DNA of 64,000 nt from Mycolicibacterium sp. HK-90 (GTDB lineage Bacteria; Actinomycetota; Actinomycetes; Mycobacteriales; Mycobacteriaceae). Under the pieces are notes generated by a model that was not told the origin of the DNA, made no database searches, and saw only the letters and a program-made list of their open reading frames with translations. Positions 8,792 to 17,395 of this stretch are shown one piece after another; the first letter of the stretch is position 1; every line of letters starts with the position of its first letter. Where the stretch lies: the NCBI RefSeq assembly GCF_030486405.1, contig NZ_CP129613.1:558001-622000 (forward strand), read 5' to 3'. The translations under genes and the position numbers were made by a program.

Positions 8792-8917
8792 ATGAATGAA
8801 CGAGACAGGCAGAAGAGGCGAGCGCTCATCGCGTTCCAGGTCTTTGTGTACGGGTATCTGCTCATCCAGTTCGGCATACAACTGCACATGTCCTTCACCC
8901 GCGGTTACTGGGGGTAA
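8792..8917 (+). CDS. Tiny single-span membrane protein (41 aa)
   Basis: A 41-residue frame starts MNERDRQKRRALIAFQVFVY and ends LHMSFTRGYWG. It has a charged N-terminus, one hydrophobic span and a short tail. A ribosome-binding site (aagaagggagcg) precedes it; the next gene starts 7 bp after its stop, whose own site (ggaaaa) overlaps this end. The tight spacing between the AAA gene and the 243-aa membrane protein argues that it is a real operon member, perhaps a small subunit. No family is recognised. Confidence 0.65.
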   Translation: MNERDRQKRRALIAFQVFVYGYLLIQFGIQLHMSFTRGYWG

Positions 8918-8923
8918 GGAAAA

Positions 8924-9655
8924 ATGAACATTCCACTGATCAGCCGGAAGTCGGACAAAGCGGCTGCGCCGGCACCGGCCAATCGCTTCATCTCCTACGA
9001 CGACCATGATGAGGCAAGCCGGCAGGCTGAGCGCAGCGCAGACAAGTGGCTCATCGCCGGGACACTGCTGATGGGCACCAACGCCGCCGGAATCTTCGGA
9101 TTCCCCCTGTTCCTATGGGGATTGAAGAAGATGCGGGTCGCCAGCCAAGCCGGGCTCTCGGTGCGCCCCATCATGGTGACCCTTATCGGATACCTGGTGA
9201 TTCTCGACGCAGGACTGAATACCCAGGGCTGGATCCTGGACATGGTCGGTAACCACACGCTTGTCTACCGCGTGCTCTACACCGGCTGGGGGAACCTGTT
9301 CGACATGGGCTACTTCTGGCATTACAACCAGCTGTGGATCGGCGGTGCCAGCGCTCCCGGTGAGAAAGGTTGGGAGTTCGCCCTCATTCTCATCGTCTTC
9401 CCCATGCGCATCGCTGCAGCCATCGCATTCCTTCAGATGAAACGCTGGGGCTACCAGTGGCTCATCGTCACGTGCTGGTTCGGTGTTGTGATCTGGGTGG
9501 GCTACGTCATGAACATGACCGTCTACGCCGACCTCCGGTACACGGGGACCGCGTTGCCCGTCTTCGGCTGGTGGCTATACGACATCGTGTATATAACGCC
9601 GTTCTTAGCCATCCCATACCTACACACGGTCAATCGCGAAATCTTCTCGGAATAA
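8924..9655 (+). CDS. Unknown polytopic membrane protein (243 aa)
   Basis: About 40 soluble N-terminal residues are followed by five predicted membrane spans: near 42-66, 85-105, 151-172, 179-203 and 211-233. The loop after span 2 contains VGNHTLVYR and [16 protein letters not shown], rich in aromatic residues and His. The C-terminus has [13 protein letters not shown]. It is not recognisably NorB, PmoA/PmoC or AlkB. Its place directly after a NorQ/NorD-like pair makes it the best candidate client, possibly the core of an undescribed membrane oxidoreductase. It is tightly linked to the 153-aa protein that follows. The function is not known. Confidence 0.75.
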   Translation: MNIPLISRKSDKAAAPAPANRFISYDDHDEASRQAERSADKWLIAGTLLMGTNAAGIFGFPLFLWGLKKMRVASQAGLSVRPIMVTLIGYLVILDAGLNTQGWILDMVGNHTLVYRVLYTGWGNLFDMGYFWHYNQLWIGGASAPGEKGWEFALILIVFPMRIAAAIAFLQMKRWGYQWLIVTCWFGVVIWVGYVMNMTVYADLRYTGTALPVFGWWLYDIVYITPFLAIPYLHTVNREIFSE

Positions 9656-9665
9656 GGGAAATTCA

Positions 9666-10127
9666 ATGACAACCTCGCCATCCACCGCTGATGAACCGAC
9701 AAGCGGTGAACCCAAGCAAGCAGCGCTGGAGTTGGGCACTACCAAACAGTGGGCCAACATGCACAAATGGCTCAAACGCGGCATCCTCGTATGTCTCACC
9801 GCGCTAGTCATCGAAGGCGCCTTTACCCTGCCGTTCATCATGATCTATTACGGCTACCCGACCCTCGGGTTCCGTGACATCTGCAGTGAACTGATGAAGG
9901 TGCGCTACAACGACACTTCGTTGGAATGCAAGCATCCCTACGACTTCCCGGGCCCGCCTTTCGGCAGTGCTCCAGAAGCCGCAGGCATCAATACCGCACT
10001 CGACGAGTGGGGCGTGCAGCCCAAACCGCAGTACCCGCGGCTGGGATTCCGAGAGCTGGTCCGCATCCACGACGAACGTGTGGCCCGCGAAGCCGCTGAG
10101 GCGGCCCATCAAAGCGCCACACCGTAA
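9666..10127 (+). CDS. Unknown single-span membrane protein with Cys pair (153 aa)
   Basis: The N-terminal 35 residues are polar. One strong membrane span follows (about 37-62, [26 protein letters not shown]). The remaining ~90 residues are soluble and contain two cysteines ([10 protein letters not shown] and LECKHPYDF) that could pair or bind a cofactor, then a Pro-rich stretch and a helical charged C-terminus. It starts 10 bp after the 243-aa membrane protein, with a weak purine-rich site (aagggaa). It is probably a second subunit of the same complex. No family is recognised; the operon ends here, before promoter 10143-10171. Confidence 0.75.
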   Translation: MTTSPSTADEPTSGEPKQAALELGTTKQWANMHKWLKRGILVCLTALVIEGAFTLPFIMIYYGYPTLGFRDICSELMKVRYNDTSLECKHPYDFPGPPFGSAPEAAGINTALDEWGVQPKPQYPRLGFRELVRIHDERVAREAAEAAHQSATP

Positions 10128-10142
10128 CCGAGCTGGCTCGGC

Positions 10143-10171
10143 TTGACAAAAATATACGCCCGAGTTTACTT
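10143..10171 (+). promoter_or_regulatory. Promoter with shared operator, site 2
   Basis: TTGACA at 10143-10148 and TTTACT at 10165-10170 are 16 bp apart. The palindrome AAATATAC-gcccga-GTTTACTT (10150-10171) fills the space between them and covers the -10. A repressor bound here would block RNA polymerase. It drives the LuxE-like operon. Confidence 0.7.
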
Positions 10172-10232
10172 AATGTGAAAACACCGACGCGTCGACATGG
10201 CTCGCGGCGAGGGCGTCAACAAGGAGAAACAC

Positions 10233-11576
10233 GTGACATCACCAACGGACCGCCTGATGGCGATGCTGGGGACGCCGGATTGCTACGACGTCGCCCCGCA
10301 GGATCTGTTGACCGAGCAACTGGCGGCTGCCAATGAGCGGTTGGAAAGCCAGATTGATTCGATCGGACTGCTGCGCCACCGTGCTGAAGCCGGTGGCATC
10401 AACACGATCAACAAGCCAGCCGACCTGGTGCCATTGTTGTTTGCCCACACCACCTACAAGAGCTATTCAGAGGGATGGCTCACCGACGGACAGTGGGACC
10501 GTATGGGTCGTTGGCTCAACACCGTTTCGACCCGGCCGGTGCAGGACATCAATCTTGACAGCGTTGAGACGCTTGATGACTGGATCAAACAGATGGAAAC
10601 CGTCGGGCATTATTTGTCGTGCTCGAGCGGCACCACTGGCAAGCCGGCGATCATGAGCGGCACCGAGGGTGATATCGATTTCTCAGCCCGCGGAAACGCC
10701 AGGGGAATCGTGTGGGCTCTTGGGCTAAACCCCGATGCCCGAAGGAAGTTCTTCGGCATCGGACCTCAGTTCGCCGCGCCCAGGGAGAGTGCGATCCGCG
10801 AGGAGATGATCGCCGCGATCGCACCGGGTGTAGAGCCGTTCCAATTCGGTTCGGAGCCGATCACCGTCGGGTCAATGGTCGAGATGATCGTACTGCGACG
10901 CAAGATCGCCGATGGGACGGCGAAGCCCTCGGAGATCGCTGAGTTCGAACAGATCGCGGCGAAGCGTGGCGCGGAAATGGTCTCTTCATCGGAGGAGACT
11001 GTCGACGCGTTGATCGCGGCGCGCAGCCAACCCATCATGGTGAGTGGGATGTTCGGGCAGCTCTACCCGATTGCCGAGGCCGTGCGGGAAAAGGGTTACA
11101 GCGGAAATGATTTCCACTCCGAGAACTCGATGTTCGTGGCCGGCGGCCTGAAGGGTGCGGTGCTTCCAGAGAACTACCGCGAATATATCTTGGAGACGTT
11201 CAACGTCACAGAGCAGCGGATGTACCACATGTACAGCATGCGCGAGCTGAACTCTACGTTCCCGCTGTGCAGCGCCGAGCGGTACCACATCCCACCGTGG
11301 GTCATTGCCCTTCCGCTCGACGTGAGCGGCGAACAGCTTCTTGAGGTCGGCAACGATGATGTCGAGGCGCGCGCCGCATTCATGGACCTGTCCATCGAGG
11401 GCCGATGGGGCGGCATTATCAGCGGGGACAAGATCGCGATCAATTTCGGCAAGTGTGCCTGCGGGCATCAAGGGCCTACGGTCGCCCGAGAGATCATGCG
11501 GTTCTCCGACCTCCCGGACGGGGACAAGATCAGCTGCGCGGGCAGTATCGACGCATACGTTCGGGGTGTTTCATGA
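10233..11576 (+). CDS. LuxE/PaaK-like acyl-activating enzyme (acyl-protein synthetase type)
   Basis: This 447-residue protein has the adenylate-forming motif SCSSGTTGKPAIMSG near residues 128-142, and the C-terminal LuxE-type segment FGKCACGHQGPTV followed by GDKISCAGSIDAYVRG. LuxE proteins activate a carboxylic acid as acyl-AMP and transfer it to LuxC. The in-frame ATG at 10197 is possible, but GTG 10233 has an AAGGAG site at 10221-10226 and is preferred. It overlaps the LuxC-like gene by ATGA, so the pair likely forms a carboxylic acid reductase-like complex yielding an aldehyde. In this catabolic setting the acid substrate is unknown. Confidence 0.8.
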   Translation: MTSPTDRLMAMLGTPDCYDVAPQDLLTEQLAAANERLESQIDSIGLLRHRAEAGGINTINKPADLVPLLFAHTTYKSYSEGWLTDGQWDRMGRWLNTVSTRPVQDINLDSVETLDDWIKQMETVGHYLSCSSGTTGKPAIMSGTEGDIDFSARGNARGIVWALGLNPDARRKFFGIGPQFAAPRESAIREEMIAAIAPGVEPFQFGSEPITVGSMVEMIVLRRKIADGTAKPSEIAEFEQIAAKRGAEMVSSSEETVDALIAARSQPIMVSGMFGQLYPIAEAVREKGYSGNDFHSENSMFVAGGLKGAVLPENYREYILETFNVTEQRMYHMYSMRELNSTFPLCSAERYHIPPWVIALPLDVSGEQLLEVGNDDVEARAAFMDLSIEGRWGGIISGDKIAINFGKCACGHQGPTVAREIMRFSDLPDGDKISCAGSIDAYVRGVS

Positions 11577-12982
11577 CTTCAACACCCGGACAGGTACTCG
11601 CCGCGCCGCATTTTATACGCGGCACTCTTGTCGAAGGCAATGCGGTGCAGCACCGCTCGCGTGACCTAGGCGCGGACTTCAGCACTCCGCCGATCGACCT
11701 CGACGCGATTGTCACCCCACGCTCGGAGCTCCCGCCCCTGCTTGGGGTGAAGGTCGCCGAGATCATCGATTTCCTCGTCGAAGTGGGTGAGCGGCTGCAT
11801 CTAGATCGCAATCCCTATCTGCAGGAATGCCTGGAGCACATCGCGGCGACCAATCCGCTGCCGCGGCGAGTGGTCGAGAACCTCTACCGTGAGGCGCCCT
11901 ACTATCTCAACCGCCAACTGCTCGAAAGCATGGTGGAGTCCAACTTCGATCGTCCCGAAGCGCTCGACGGGTGGGTGGAGAAGGTCGACGCGTTCGGAAG
12001 CAAGCTCGCGGTGCGCGCCTTCCCGCCGCGGATCGTGCACATGCTGGCCGGAAACGCGCCTGCGGGCTGTATCGCGTCCATTGCCCAGGGGGCGATCGTT
12101 AAGGCCGTCAACCTGTTCAAGATGCCCTCCAGTGATCCCTTCACCACCGTGGCCGTGCTTCGCACCATGGCAGATATCGATCCGAATCACCCTGTGGTGC
12201 AATCGATGACCGCGGTTTACTGGCAGGGTGGAGACGAAGCCATCGAACGGACCCTGTACCGGCCTCAATATTTCGACAAGATCGTGGCGTGGGGCGGCGG
12301 GCCGGCCATCAACAACGTGATCCGTTACCTCGGCCCAGGCATACAACTGGTGTCCTTCGATCCCAAGTCCTCCATCTCGATGATCGGCCGCGAGGCGTTC
12401 GAGTCCGACTCGACGATGGACGAGGTGGCCGAGCGACTGGCGTTGGACACCACGGTGTTCAACCAGGAGGCCTGTCTTGCCAGCCGATTTGTGTTCGCCG
12501 AGGGGGAGCGTGTACAGGTCGAGACCTTCTGCGCCAAGCTGGCTGAGCGTCTGGCGATGGATCGCGACTATGCCTCTGCCAAAGCGTTGCCGCTGCCGGC
12601 AGAGGTCCGTGAAGAAGTCGAGATCATGTCGGCGATGGGTGAGCTCAAGACCTGGGGCCGCGACGACGGAAGTGGCCTGGTGATCTTGTCGGACGCGCCA
12701 GTGAATTTCCATCCGTCCAATAAGACTTCCAATATCGTTACGGTGGGGTCTTTGCAGGATGCGGTGCGCTACGTGAACGTGGCGACGCAGACCATCGGCG
12801 TCTATCCCTACGAACGCAAAGTCGTGCTGCGCGATCAGCTTGCGGCCGCCGGTGCCCAGCGTCTGTGTCGCCTGGGAACCGCCAACGCGCACGCCCTGGG
12901 CAGTCCTCACGATGCGATGTATCCGCTGCAACGTTTGGTTCATTGGATGGCCGACGACGACATATCCCTCAATCTGACCTGA
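11573..12982 (+). CDS. LuxC-like acyl-CoA/acyl-protein reductase
   Basis: This 469-residue protein resembles the LuxC family (PF05893), an aldehyde-dehydrogenase-fold enzyme that reduces an acyl thioester to an aldehyde with NADPH. Visible features are HMLAGNAPAGCIASIAQGAI, KIVAWGGGPAINNVIRYLGPG, and the catalytic-cysteine segment FNQEACLASRF, with Cys at about residue 301. The C-terminus has TIGVYPYERKVVLRDQLAAAGAQRL, as in LuxC. The start ATG 11573 overlaps the LuxE-like stop; an upstream frame from 11405 lies inside the LuxE-like gene and is ignored. No luciferase luxAB genes are present, so bioluminescence is not implied. Confidence 0.85.
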   Translation: MTSTPGQVLAAPHFIRGTLVEGNAVQHRSRDLGADFSTPPIDLDAIVTPRSELPPLLGVKVAEIIDFLVEVGERLHLDRNPYLQECLEHIAATNPLPRRVVENLYREAPYYLNRQLLESMVESNFDRPEALDGWVEKVDAFGSKLAVRAFPPRIVHMLAGNAPAGCIASIAQGAIVKAVNLFKMPSSDPFTTVAVLRTMADIDPNHPVVQSMTAVYWQGGDEAIERTLYRPQYFDKIVAWGGGPAINNVIRYLGPGIQLVSFDPKSSISMIGREAFESDSTMDEVAERLALDTTVFNQEACLASRFVFAEGERVQVETFCAKLAERLAMDRDYASAKALPLPAEVREEVEIMSAMGELKTWGRDDGSGLVILSDAPVNFHPSNKTSNIVTVGSLQDAVRYVNVATQTIGVYPYERKVVLRDQLAAAGAQRLCRLGTANAHALGSPHDAMYPLQRLVHWMADDDISLNLT

Positions 12983-12999
12983 TTCCGCATTGGAGAGAG

Positions 13000-14178
13000 A
13001 TGCCGAACGAACTGTCCTACCCACTGTTTGACGCGGATAACCACCTTTATGAGACTCCGGAGTCGTTGACCAAGTACCTGCCCGAGCACTACAAAGACTT
13101 GATCCAGTACGTCCAGGTGAATGGCCGAACCAAGATCGCGATTGCAGGACAGATCAGCAATTACATCCCCAATCCCACGTTCGAGGTCGTCGCCCGGCCC
13201 GGCGCCATGGAGGGCTATTTCCAGAACGGGAACCCCGAAGGCAAGAGCCGGCGCGAGATCTTCGGTGAGCCAATGCGTTCCATTGCTGCGTTCCGGGAGC
13301 CCGGTCCACGCTTGCAGCTGATGGACGAGCTCGGTGTGGACCGCTCGCTGATGTTCCCGACACTGGCCAGCCTGATCGAAGAACGTCTGCGCGATGACCC
13401 GGTGGCAAGCCACGTGGTGGTGCATGCGTTAAACCGATGGCTGGATGAGGTTTGGGGATTCAACTACCACAACCGCATCTTCACGACACCGGTGATCACG
13501 TTGCCGATCGTGGAGAAGGCGATTGAGGAGTTGGATTGGGTGGTCGGGCGAGGCGCACGGGTGATCTTGGTCCGGCCCGCTCCTGTTCCCGGCTATCGTG
13601 GGCCGCGCTCGTTTGCACTACCCGAGTTCGATCCTTTCTGGCAGCGCTGCGTCGAACACGATGTCCTGGTGGCAATGCACACCTCCGACAGCGGCTATGC
13701 CCGCTATGACGCGGAATGGGACGGCGGCAACCAGGAGTATCGTCCCTTTGAAACCCACGCGATGAGCATGCTGAACGAGTGGCGCCCGGTACAGGATGCC
13801 GTCGCGTCCTGGGTGATTCACGGTGCCCTGTATCGAGTTCCGGGTCTGAAGGTGGCGGTTATCGAAGCCGGCTCCAAGTGGCTGTTCCCGCTACTCGACA
13901 ACCTCGCCGATGTCTACAGAAAGACACCAGAGAGCTTCCCGGGCGGAGATCCAGTGAGTCTCATCAAGTCTCGCATTCACGTGAGCCCGTTCTATGAAGA
14001 AGGTGTGTCGGATCTGATCGACCTCATCGGCGTAGATCGAGTTCTATACGGCTCCGACTACCCCCATCCCGAAGGGCTCTCCCAGCCGGCTCACTACGCT
14101 GACGCGCTTCAACACCTCAGCACTGAGGATCAGGCAAGGATCATGGGCGGCAACCTCTCCCGGCTGGTCGCCGTCTGA
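13000..14178 (+). CDS. Amidohydrolase family 2 (metal-dependent hydrolase/decarboxylase-like)
   Basis: This 392-residue protein opens with PLFDADNHLYETPESLTKYL, the metal-binding start of Amidohydrolase_2 proteins, and has MDELGVDRSLMFPTL, VAMHTSDSGY and near the end VLYGSDYPHPEGL with the conserved metal-ligand Asp. Members decarboxylate or hydrolyse aromatic and other ring acids, and similar genes are frequent in mycobacterial catabolic clusters. ATG 13000 has the site ggagaga just upstream; longer upstream frames overlap the LuxC-like gene. It is the third gene of the operon from promoter 10143-10171. Confidence 0.85.
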   Translation: MPNELSYPLFDADNHLYETPESLTKYLPEHYKDLIQYVQVNGRTKIAIAGQISNYIPNPTFEVVARPGAMEGYFQNGNPEGKSRREIFGEPMRSIAAFREPGPRLQLMDELGVDRSLMFPTLASLIEERLRDDPVASHVVVHALNRWLDEVWGFNYHNRIFTTPVITLPIVEKAIEELDWVVGRGARVILVRPAPVPGYRGPRSFALPEFDPFWQRCVEHDVLVAMHTSDSGYARYDAEWDGGNQEYRPFETHAMSMLNEWRPVQDAVASWVIHGALYRVPGLKVAVIEAGSKWLFPLLDNLADVYRKTPESFPGGDPVSLIKSRIHVSPFYEEGVSDLIDLIGVDRVLYGSDYPHPEGLSQPAHYADALQHLSTEDQARIMGGNLSRLVAV

Positions 14179-14209
14179 TGTCACGGTCGAGAGCACGACG
14201 GAGGTATCC

Positions 14210-15166
14210 GTGCGGGTTGGAGTGATGGTCGGCGCTGAGCGAGGTGACCTGACTAGAAAGATTGCCGGACTGTGTGCCGACGCGCAGTGGGCCGAAGCCG
14301 CAATGCTCGACACCGTGTGGGTGCCCCAAGTGCCAAACGACTTCGATGCACTGACGGCGCTGACGCTCATGGGCGCCAAGACCACTCGTATCGAACTGGG
14401 CACGGCGGTGATTCCCATGCAGGCCCAGCATCCAATTGCGCTGGCTCGCCAGGCGTTATCGGTTCATGGTGCCACCTCAGCCAGACTTGCTCTTGGTGTG
14501 GGGCCGTCGCATCATTGGGTGGTCTCGGACATGTTGGGTTTGCCCTATCAACGTCCAGCCAGCTACGCACGCGATTATCTGGCGGTGCTCGCGGCGGCAT
14601 TGACCGGCAAGGGGTCTGTGGATGTAGACAACGAAACATTCCGCGTTCACAACCCATTTGTCCTAGAGCCGGTCGATGCGATGCCGGTACTTCTGGCTGC
14701 CCTGGGTCCTCGCATGCTTACCTTGGCAGGGGAACGGGCTGACGGCACCATCTTGTGGATGGCGGATGTACGCGCGGTCGCCGACCACGTGGTTCCGCAC
14801 ATCACGAAAGCCGCGGAGAACGTTGGCCGGCCCCACCCGCGAATCATCGCGGGAATTCCGGTGTGCCTGTGCGCGAATACCGACATCCCTGTTGCCCGGG
14901 AACGCGCGAACCAGGTGTTGGGGGAAGCCGAGGTCTCACCGAACTACCAGAGACTGCTCGAGCACGGCGACGCCGAGAACGTGGGTGACATCTGTGTTGC
15001 CGGGGATGCGGAAGCGATTCTTACGCAGTTTCGACGGTTTGCCGATGCGGGGGTGACGGACCTGGCGGTCCGGCTCTTGCCGATCGGTGATTCCCGTGAG
15101 CAGTTGGTGGCGTCAAAGAGGCGAACACGGGACGTAGTCAGCGCGCTCGCAATGGAGTTCCGATGA
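14210..15166 (+). CDS. LLM-class (F420-dependent type) oxidoreductase
   Basis: This 318-residue protein starts at GTG 14210 (site acggaggt upstream) and has the luciferase-like monooxygenase TIM-barrel pattern: LTALTLMGAKTTRIELGTAVIPMQAQHPIALA, RLALGVGPSHHWV and PVLLAALGPRMLTLAGERADGTILWMAD. The last segment is typical of the F420-dependent mycobacterial LLM subfamily rather than FMN luciferases; F420 use is inferred from that resemblance. It overlaps the following SDR by ATGA, so both redox steps likely act together in the same pathway. Confidence 0.85.
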   Translation: MRVGVMVGAERGDLTRKIAGLCADAQWAEAAMLDTVWVPQVPNDFDALTALTLMGAKTTRIELGTAVIPMQAQHPIALARQALSVHGATSARLALGVGPSHHWVVSDMLGLPYQRPASYARDYLAVLAAALTGKGSVDVDNETFRVHNPFVLEPVDAMPVLLAALGPRMLTLAGERADGTILWMADVRAVADHVVPHITKAAENVGRPHPRIIAGIPVCLCANTDIPVARERANQVLGEAEVSPNYQRLLEHGDAENVGDICVAGDAEAILTQFRRFADAGVTDLAVRLLPIGDSREQLVASKRRTRDVVSALAMEFR

Positions 15167-16005
15167 ACGAGGCCGGCGACGTCGTGGTGATTGTCGGTGC
15201 AGGTGCCATTGGTACGGCCATCGCTCGCCGCCAGGGGGCGGGTCGGACTGTCGTGCTGGCCGACCGCGACGAAGAGACACTGGACCAGGTCGAGGGCCTA
15301 CTTCGTGATGAAGGGCATGACGTTGTCGGTTACTCAGTCGATATCTCGGTGCGCGGCGCGGTTTGCGATCTGGCACGCGAGATCCGCTGGCGTGGTCGGA
15401 TAACTCAACTGGTGATGGCTGCCGGTCTCACCCCGACGCAGGGCAGCGTCGCCGAGATTTTGGCCGTCAACCTGCAAGGTGTCGGCTCGGTGCTGGAGTC
15501 ATTCGGCAGTGTCATCAGCCGCGGAGGGGCGGGAGTGGTCGTGTCCAGCATCGCTGGGCACCTCACTGGGGAGCTCAATGGTGATCAGGAGCAGGCGCTG
15601 GCTGACGTGTGGGCCGACGAGTTGCTCGACCTGCCCTTCACTGATCCGGCGCGGTTCGATGACCCGGCGGCCGCATATGCGGTCGCCAAACGGGCCAACC
15701 ATATCCTCGTTCAAGCAGCTGCGATCCGATGGGGTTGGCAGGGAGCACGAGTCAATTCGATCAGTCCTGGAATGATCTGCACCCCCGTGGGCAAACGCGA
15801 AATGGGTTCCGCCTCGGCGTCGAGGTGGCGACATGTCGTCAGTGAAGCGGGGGTGGGACGTAGCGGGACGCCTGATGACGTTGCCGCTGCGGCATCGTTC
15901 TTGCTCAGTCCTGAGGCGAGTTTCATCACCGGGAGCGACCTTATTATCGATGGAGGAGTAGTTGCTGCCATGCGCACGGGGCAGCTGTCGCTACTTGATG
16001 CGTGA
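15163..16005 (+). CDS. Short-chain dehydrogenase/reductase
   Basis: This 280-residue protein has the Rossmann start VVIVGAGAIGTAIARRQG and acidic ADRDEE after strand 2 (suggesting NAD(H)), a catalytic Ser in VVVSSIAGHL, and the YAVAK catalytic pair at residues 172-176. The C-terminus has FLLSPEASFITGSDLIIDGGV, as in FabG-like SDRs. The glycine motif GAGAIG differs from the usual TGxxxGIG and resembles a small subgroup seen in steroid and terpenoid clusters. It is the last gene of the LuxE-like operon. The substrate is probably an alcohol/ketone intermediate. Confidence 0.85.
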   Translation: MNEAGDVVVIVGAGAIGTAIARRQGAGRTVVLADRDEETLDQVEGLLRDEGHDVVGYSVDISVRGAVCDLAREIRWRGRITQLVMAAGLTPTQGSVAEILAVNLQGVGSVLESFGSVISRGGAGVVVSSIAGHLTGELNGDQEQALADVWADELLDLPFTDPARFDDPAAAYAVAKRANHILVQAAAIRWGWQGARVNSISPGMICTPVGKREMGSASASRWRHVVSEAGVGRSGTPDDVAAAASFLLSPEASFITGSDLIIDGGVVAAMRTGQLSLLDA

Positions 16006-16088
16006 CGCGGGTGGCGCGCTGGTCGGTGCCAGCCGCCGCGAGCATCCACAGCGTAAACGTCAGCTAGTGCTGAGTCTTGCCTGAGACA

Positions 16089-16110
16089 AATTCGTCGTGA
16101 ACGTATACTT
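16089..16110. promoter_or_regulatory. Shared operator, site 3 (TetR own promoter)
   Basis: The right arm GTATACTT (16103-16110) is perfect; the left arm (aattcgtc) is weak. TATACT at 16104-16109 can serve as a -10, and the GTG of the TetR gene lies 9 bp after the arm. A weak half-palindrome at the regulator's own promoter would fit autoregulation. Confidence 0.55.
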
Positions 16111-16118
16111 TGTTTCTT

Positions 16119-16742
16119 GTGACGACCCGACGAGGCAGGCCCACGCAGGCTGAGGCGAAGGCGCTTGATCTCACTGTGCGTAAAGCGGCGGTGGAGACCT
16201 TCATCCAATCCGGCTACGACGGTGCGACCATGGAAGCGATCGCGAAGGCTGCCGGCATCACGAAGCGCTCTCTGTACGCGCGTTATGCGGATAAGCATGC
16301 GCTGTTTGTTGATGTGATTCCTTGGGCACTGTCGCGTTTCGAAGATGACCGCTCCGACGTCTTTCTCAAGGAGGCGGATCTGGAAACAGCGCTGGTCGCT
16401 GTCGGTCGCGCCGCGCTCAAGCGGGCGGTCAATCCAGAGAACGTACGACTTAAGCGCATCGCCATGAACGAGGTAGGGCGTTTCCCGGAGTTCAACGTGA
16501 CAGCGGAGTCGATGATGTGGTCGGGCCGTCAGCGTGTGGTTACCGAGCTGCTACGTCGCCATGAGGCCAACGGTGAGATCAAGGTCGATGACGTGGAGCT
16601 GGCCGCCGAGCATTTCCTTGCCATGGTCGAGGCGCTACCAGCCCGGTTTGCCGACTTCGGGATATATCGCAGCAAGGCGCAGAACGAACGCCACCTGCAG
16701 CAGGCGGTTTCACTGTTTCTGCGCGGTGTCGTACCGCGCTGA
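16119..16742 (+). CDS. TetR-family regulator, candidate master regulator of the island
   Basis: This 207-residue protein has the TetR DNA-binding domain: KAAVETFIQSGYDGATMEAI and AAGITKRSLYARYADKHALF. GTG 16119 is favoured over TTG 16110 because it sits 9 bp after operator site 3, matching the spacing at sites 1 and 6. It lies centrally between the rightward LuxE-like operon and the leftward Rieske operon, and one copy of the shared motif overlaps its own promoter. Control of the nine-site regulon is inferred from position and motif; another regulator cannot be excluded. Confidence 0.85.
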   Translation: MTTRRGRPTQAEAKALDLTVRKAAVETFIQSGYDGATMEAIAKAAGITKRSLYARYADKHALFVDVIPWALSRFEDDRSDVFLKEADLETALVAVGRAALKRAVNPENVRLKRIAMNEVGRFPEFNVTAESMMWSGRQRVVTELLRRHEANGEIKVDDVELAAEHFLAMVEALPARFADFGIYRSKAQNERHLQQAVSLFLRGVVPR

Positions 16743-16770
16743 TCTGAGCTCAGCCACGCCTCAGGCACAC

Positions 16771-17373
16771 TCAGCGGGGGTTAGCTTCTGGTGGGTGATT
16801 GAGCCACGATCGGATGTCATCGTCGAGTTCAACTCCGAACGACTTCAACATCCACCCGAGTGTCTCATAGGCGCCCACGGTGAACATTACGTCTAGAATT
16901 TGTTGTATATCAAACGATTCCGACAGGACAGTCAGTGTTTCTGGTTGTATAGCGCCGGATTCGATGAGCTGATCGACCGCACGTAGCAATGCGGCTTCGT
17001 GGGCTGACCATGCCGGCGCGTCAGGTCCCCACGCAATCCAGCTGAGCTCATCATTGTCGATGCCGACGTCATGTGCCATGACGACGTGCTGGGCCCACTC
17101 GTAGCTCGATTGTCGGACTGCAGCTGTGCGTAGGACCAGTAGTTCGCGTTCTCGTTCCGACAGGGTGGTGGTACGCAGGTTGTGGCCGTTGAACGTAAAG
17201 AATGCCTGTGCCAAGGCGGGATGATGTGCCAACACACCCAAGATGTTGAGCGCCTTTGGCCGGCCATCGTGTTTGGGGCGGGGGTGGCGCGGGTTGGGTG
17301 GACTCATAGCTGCCATGGCGGTGTGCATCTCTTGCGGCCACTCGGCTACTGGAAGCGGTTGGAATACTGTCAT
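16771..17373 (-). CDS. Carboxymuconolactone decarboxylase-family protein
   Basis: This 200-residue protein has the AhpD/CMD-like pattern: HPALAQAFFTFNGHNLRTTTLSERERELLVLRTAAVRQSSYEWAQHV, with the conserved Glu and His of the fold but not the AhpD CxxC pair. It is about 70 residues longer than PcaC. Long relatives are common in mycobacterial degradation clusters, with no firm reaction assigned. It is the last gene of the leftward operon that begins with the Rieske oxygenase, 22 bp after the ALDH. Confidence 0.8.
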   Translation of the reverse strand: MTVFQPLPVAEWPQEMHTAMAAMSPPNPRHPRPKHDGRPKALNILGVLAHHPALAQAFFTFNGHNLRTTTLSERERELLVLRTAAVRQSSYEWAQHVVMAHDVGIDNDELSWIAWGPDAPAWSAHEAALLRAVDQLIESGAIQPETLTVLSESFDIQQILDVMFTVGAYETLGWMLKSFGVELDDDIRSWLNHPPEANPR

Positions 17374-17395
17374 CGTGATACCCGTTCTGAGTGCG

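Noticed and set aside
11801..13024. A 407-aa open frame on the minus strand
   Set aside because: It lies over the LuxC-like gene, has a His/Arg-rich composition and no domain; it is a shadow of high-GC coding DNA.
10233..15166. A bioluminescence (lux) operon
   Set aside because: LuxE-like, LuxC-like and luciferase-like (LLM) genes are present together, but the LLM protein belongs to the F420-type family and no luxAB pair is present.
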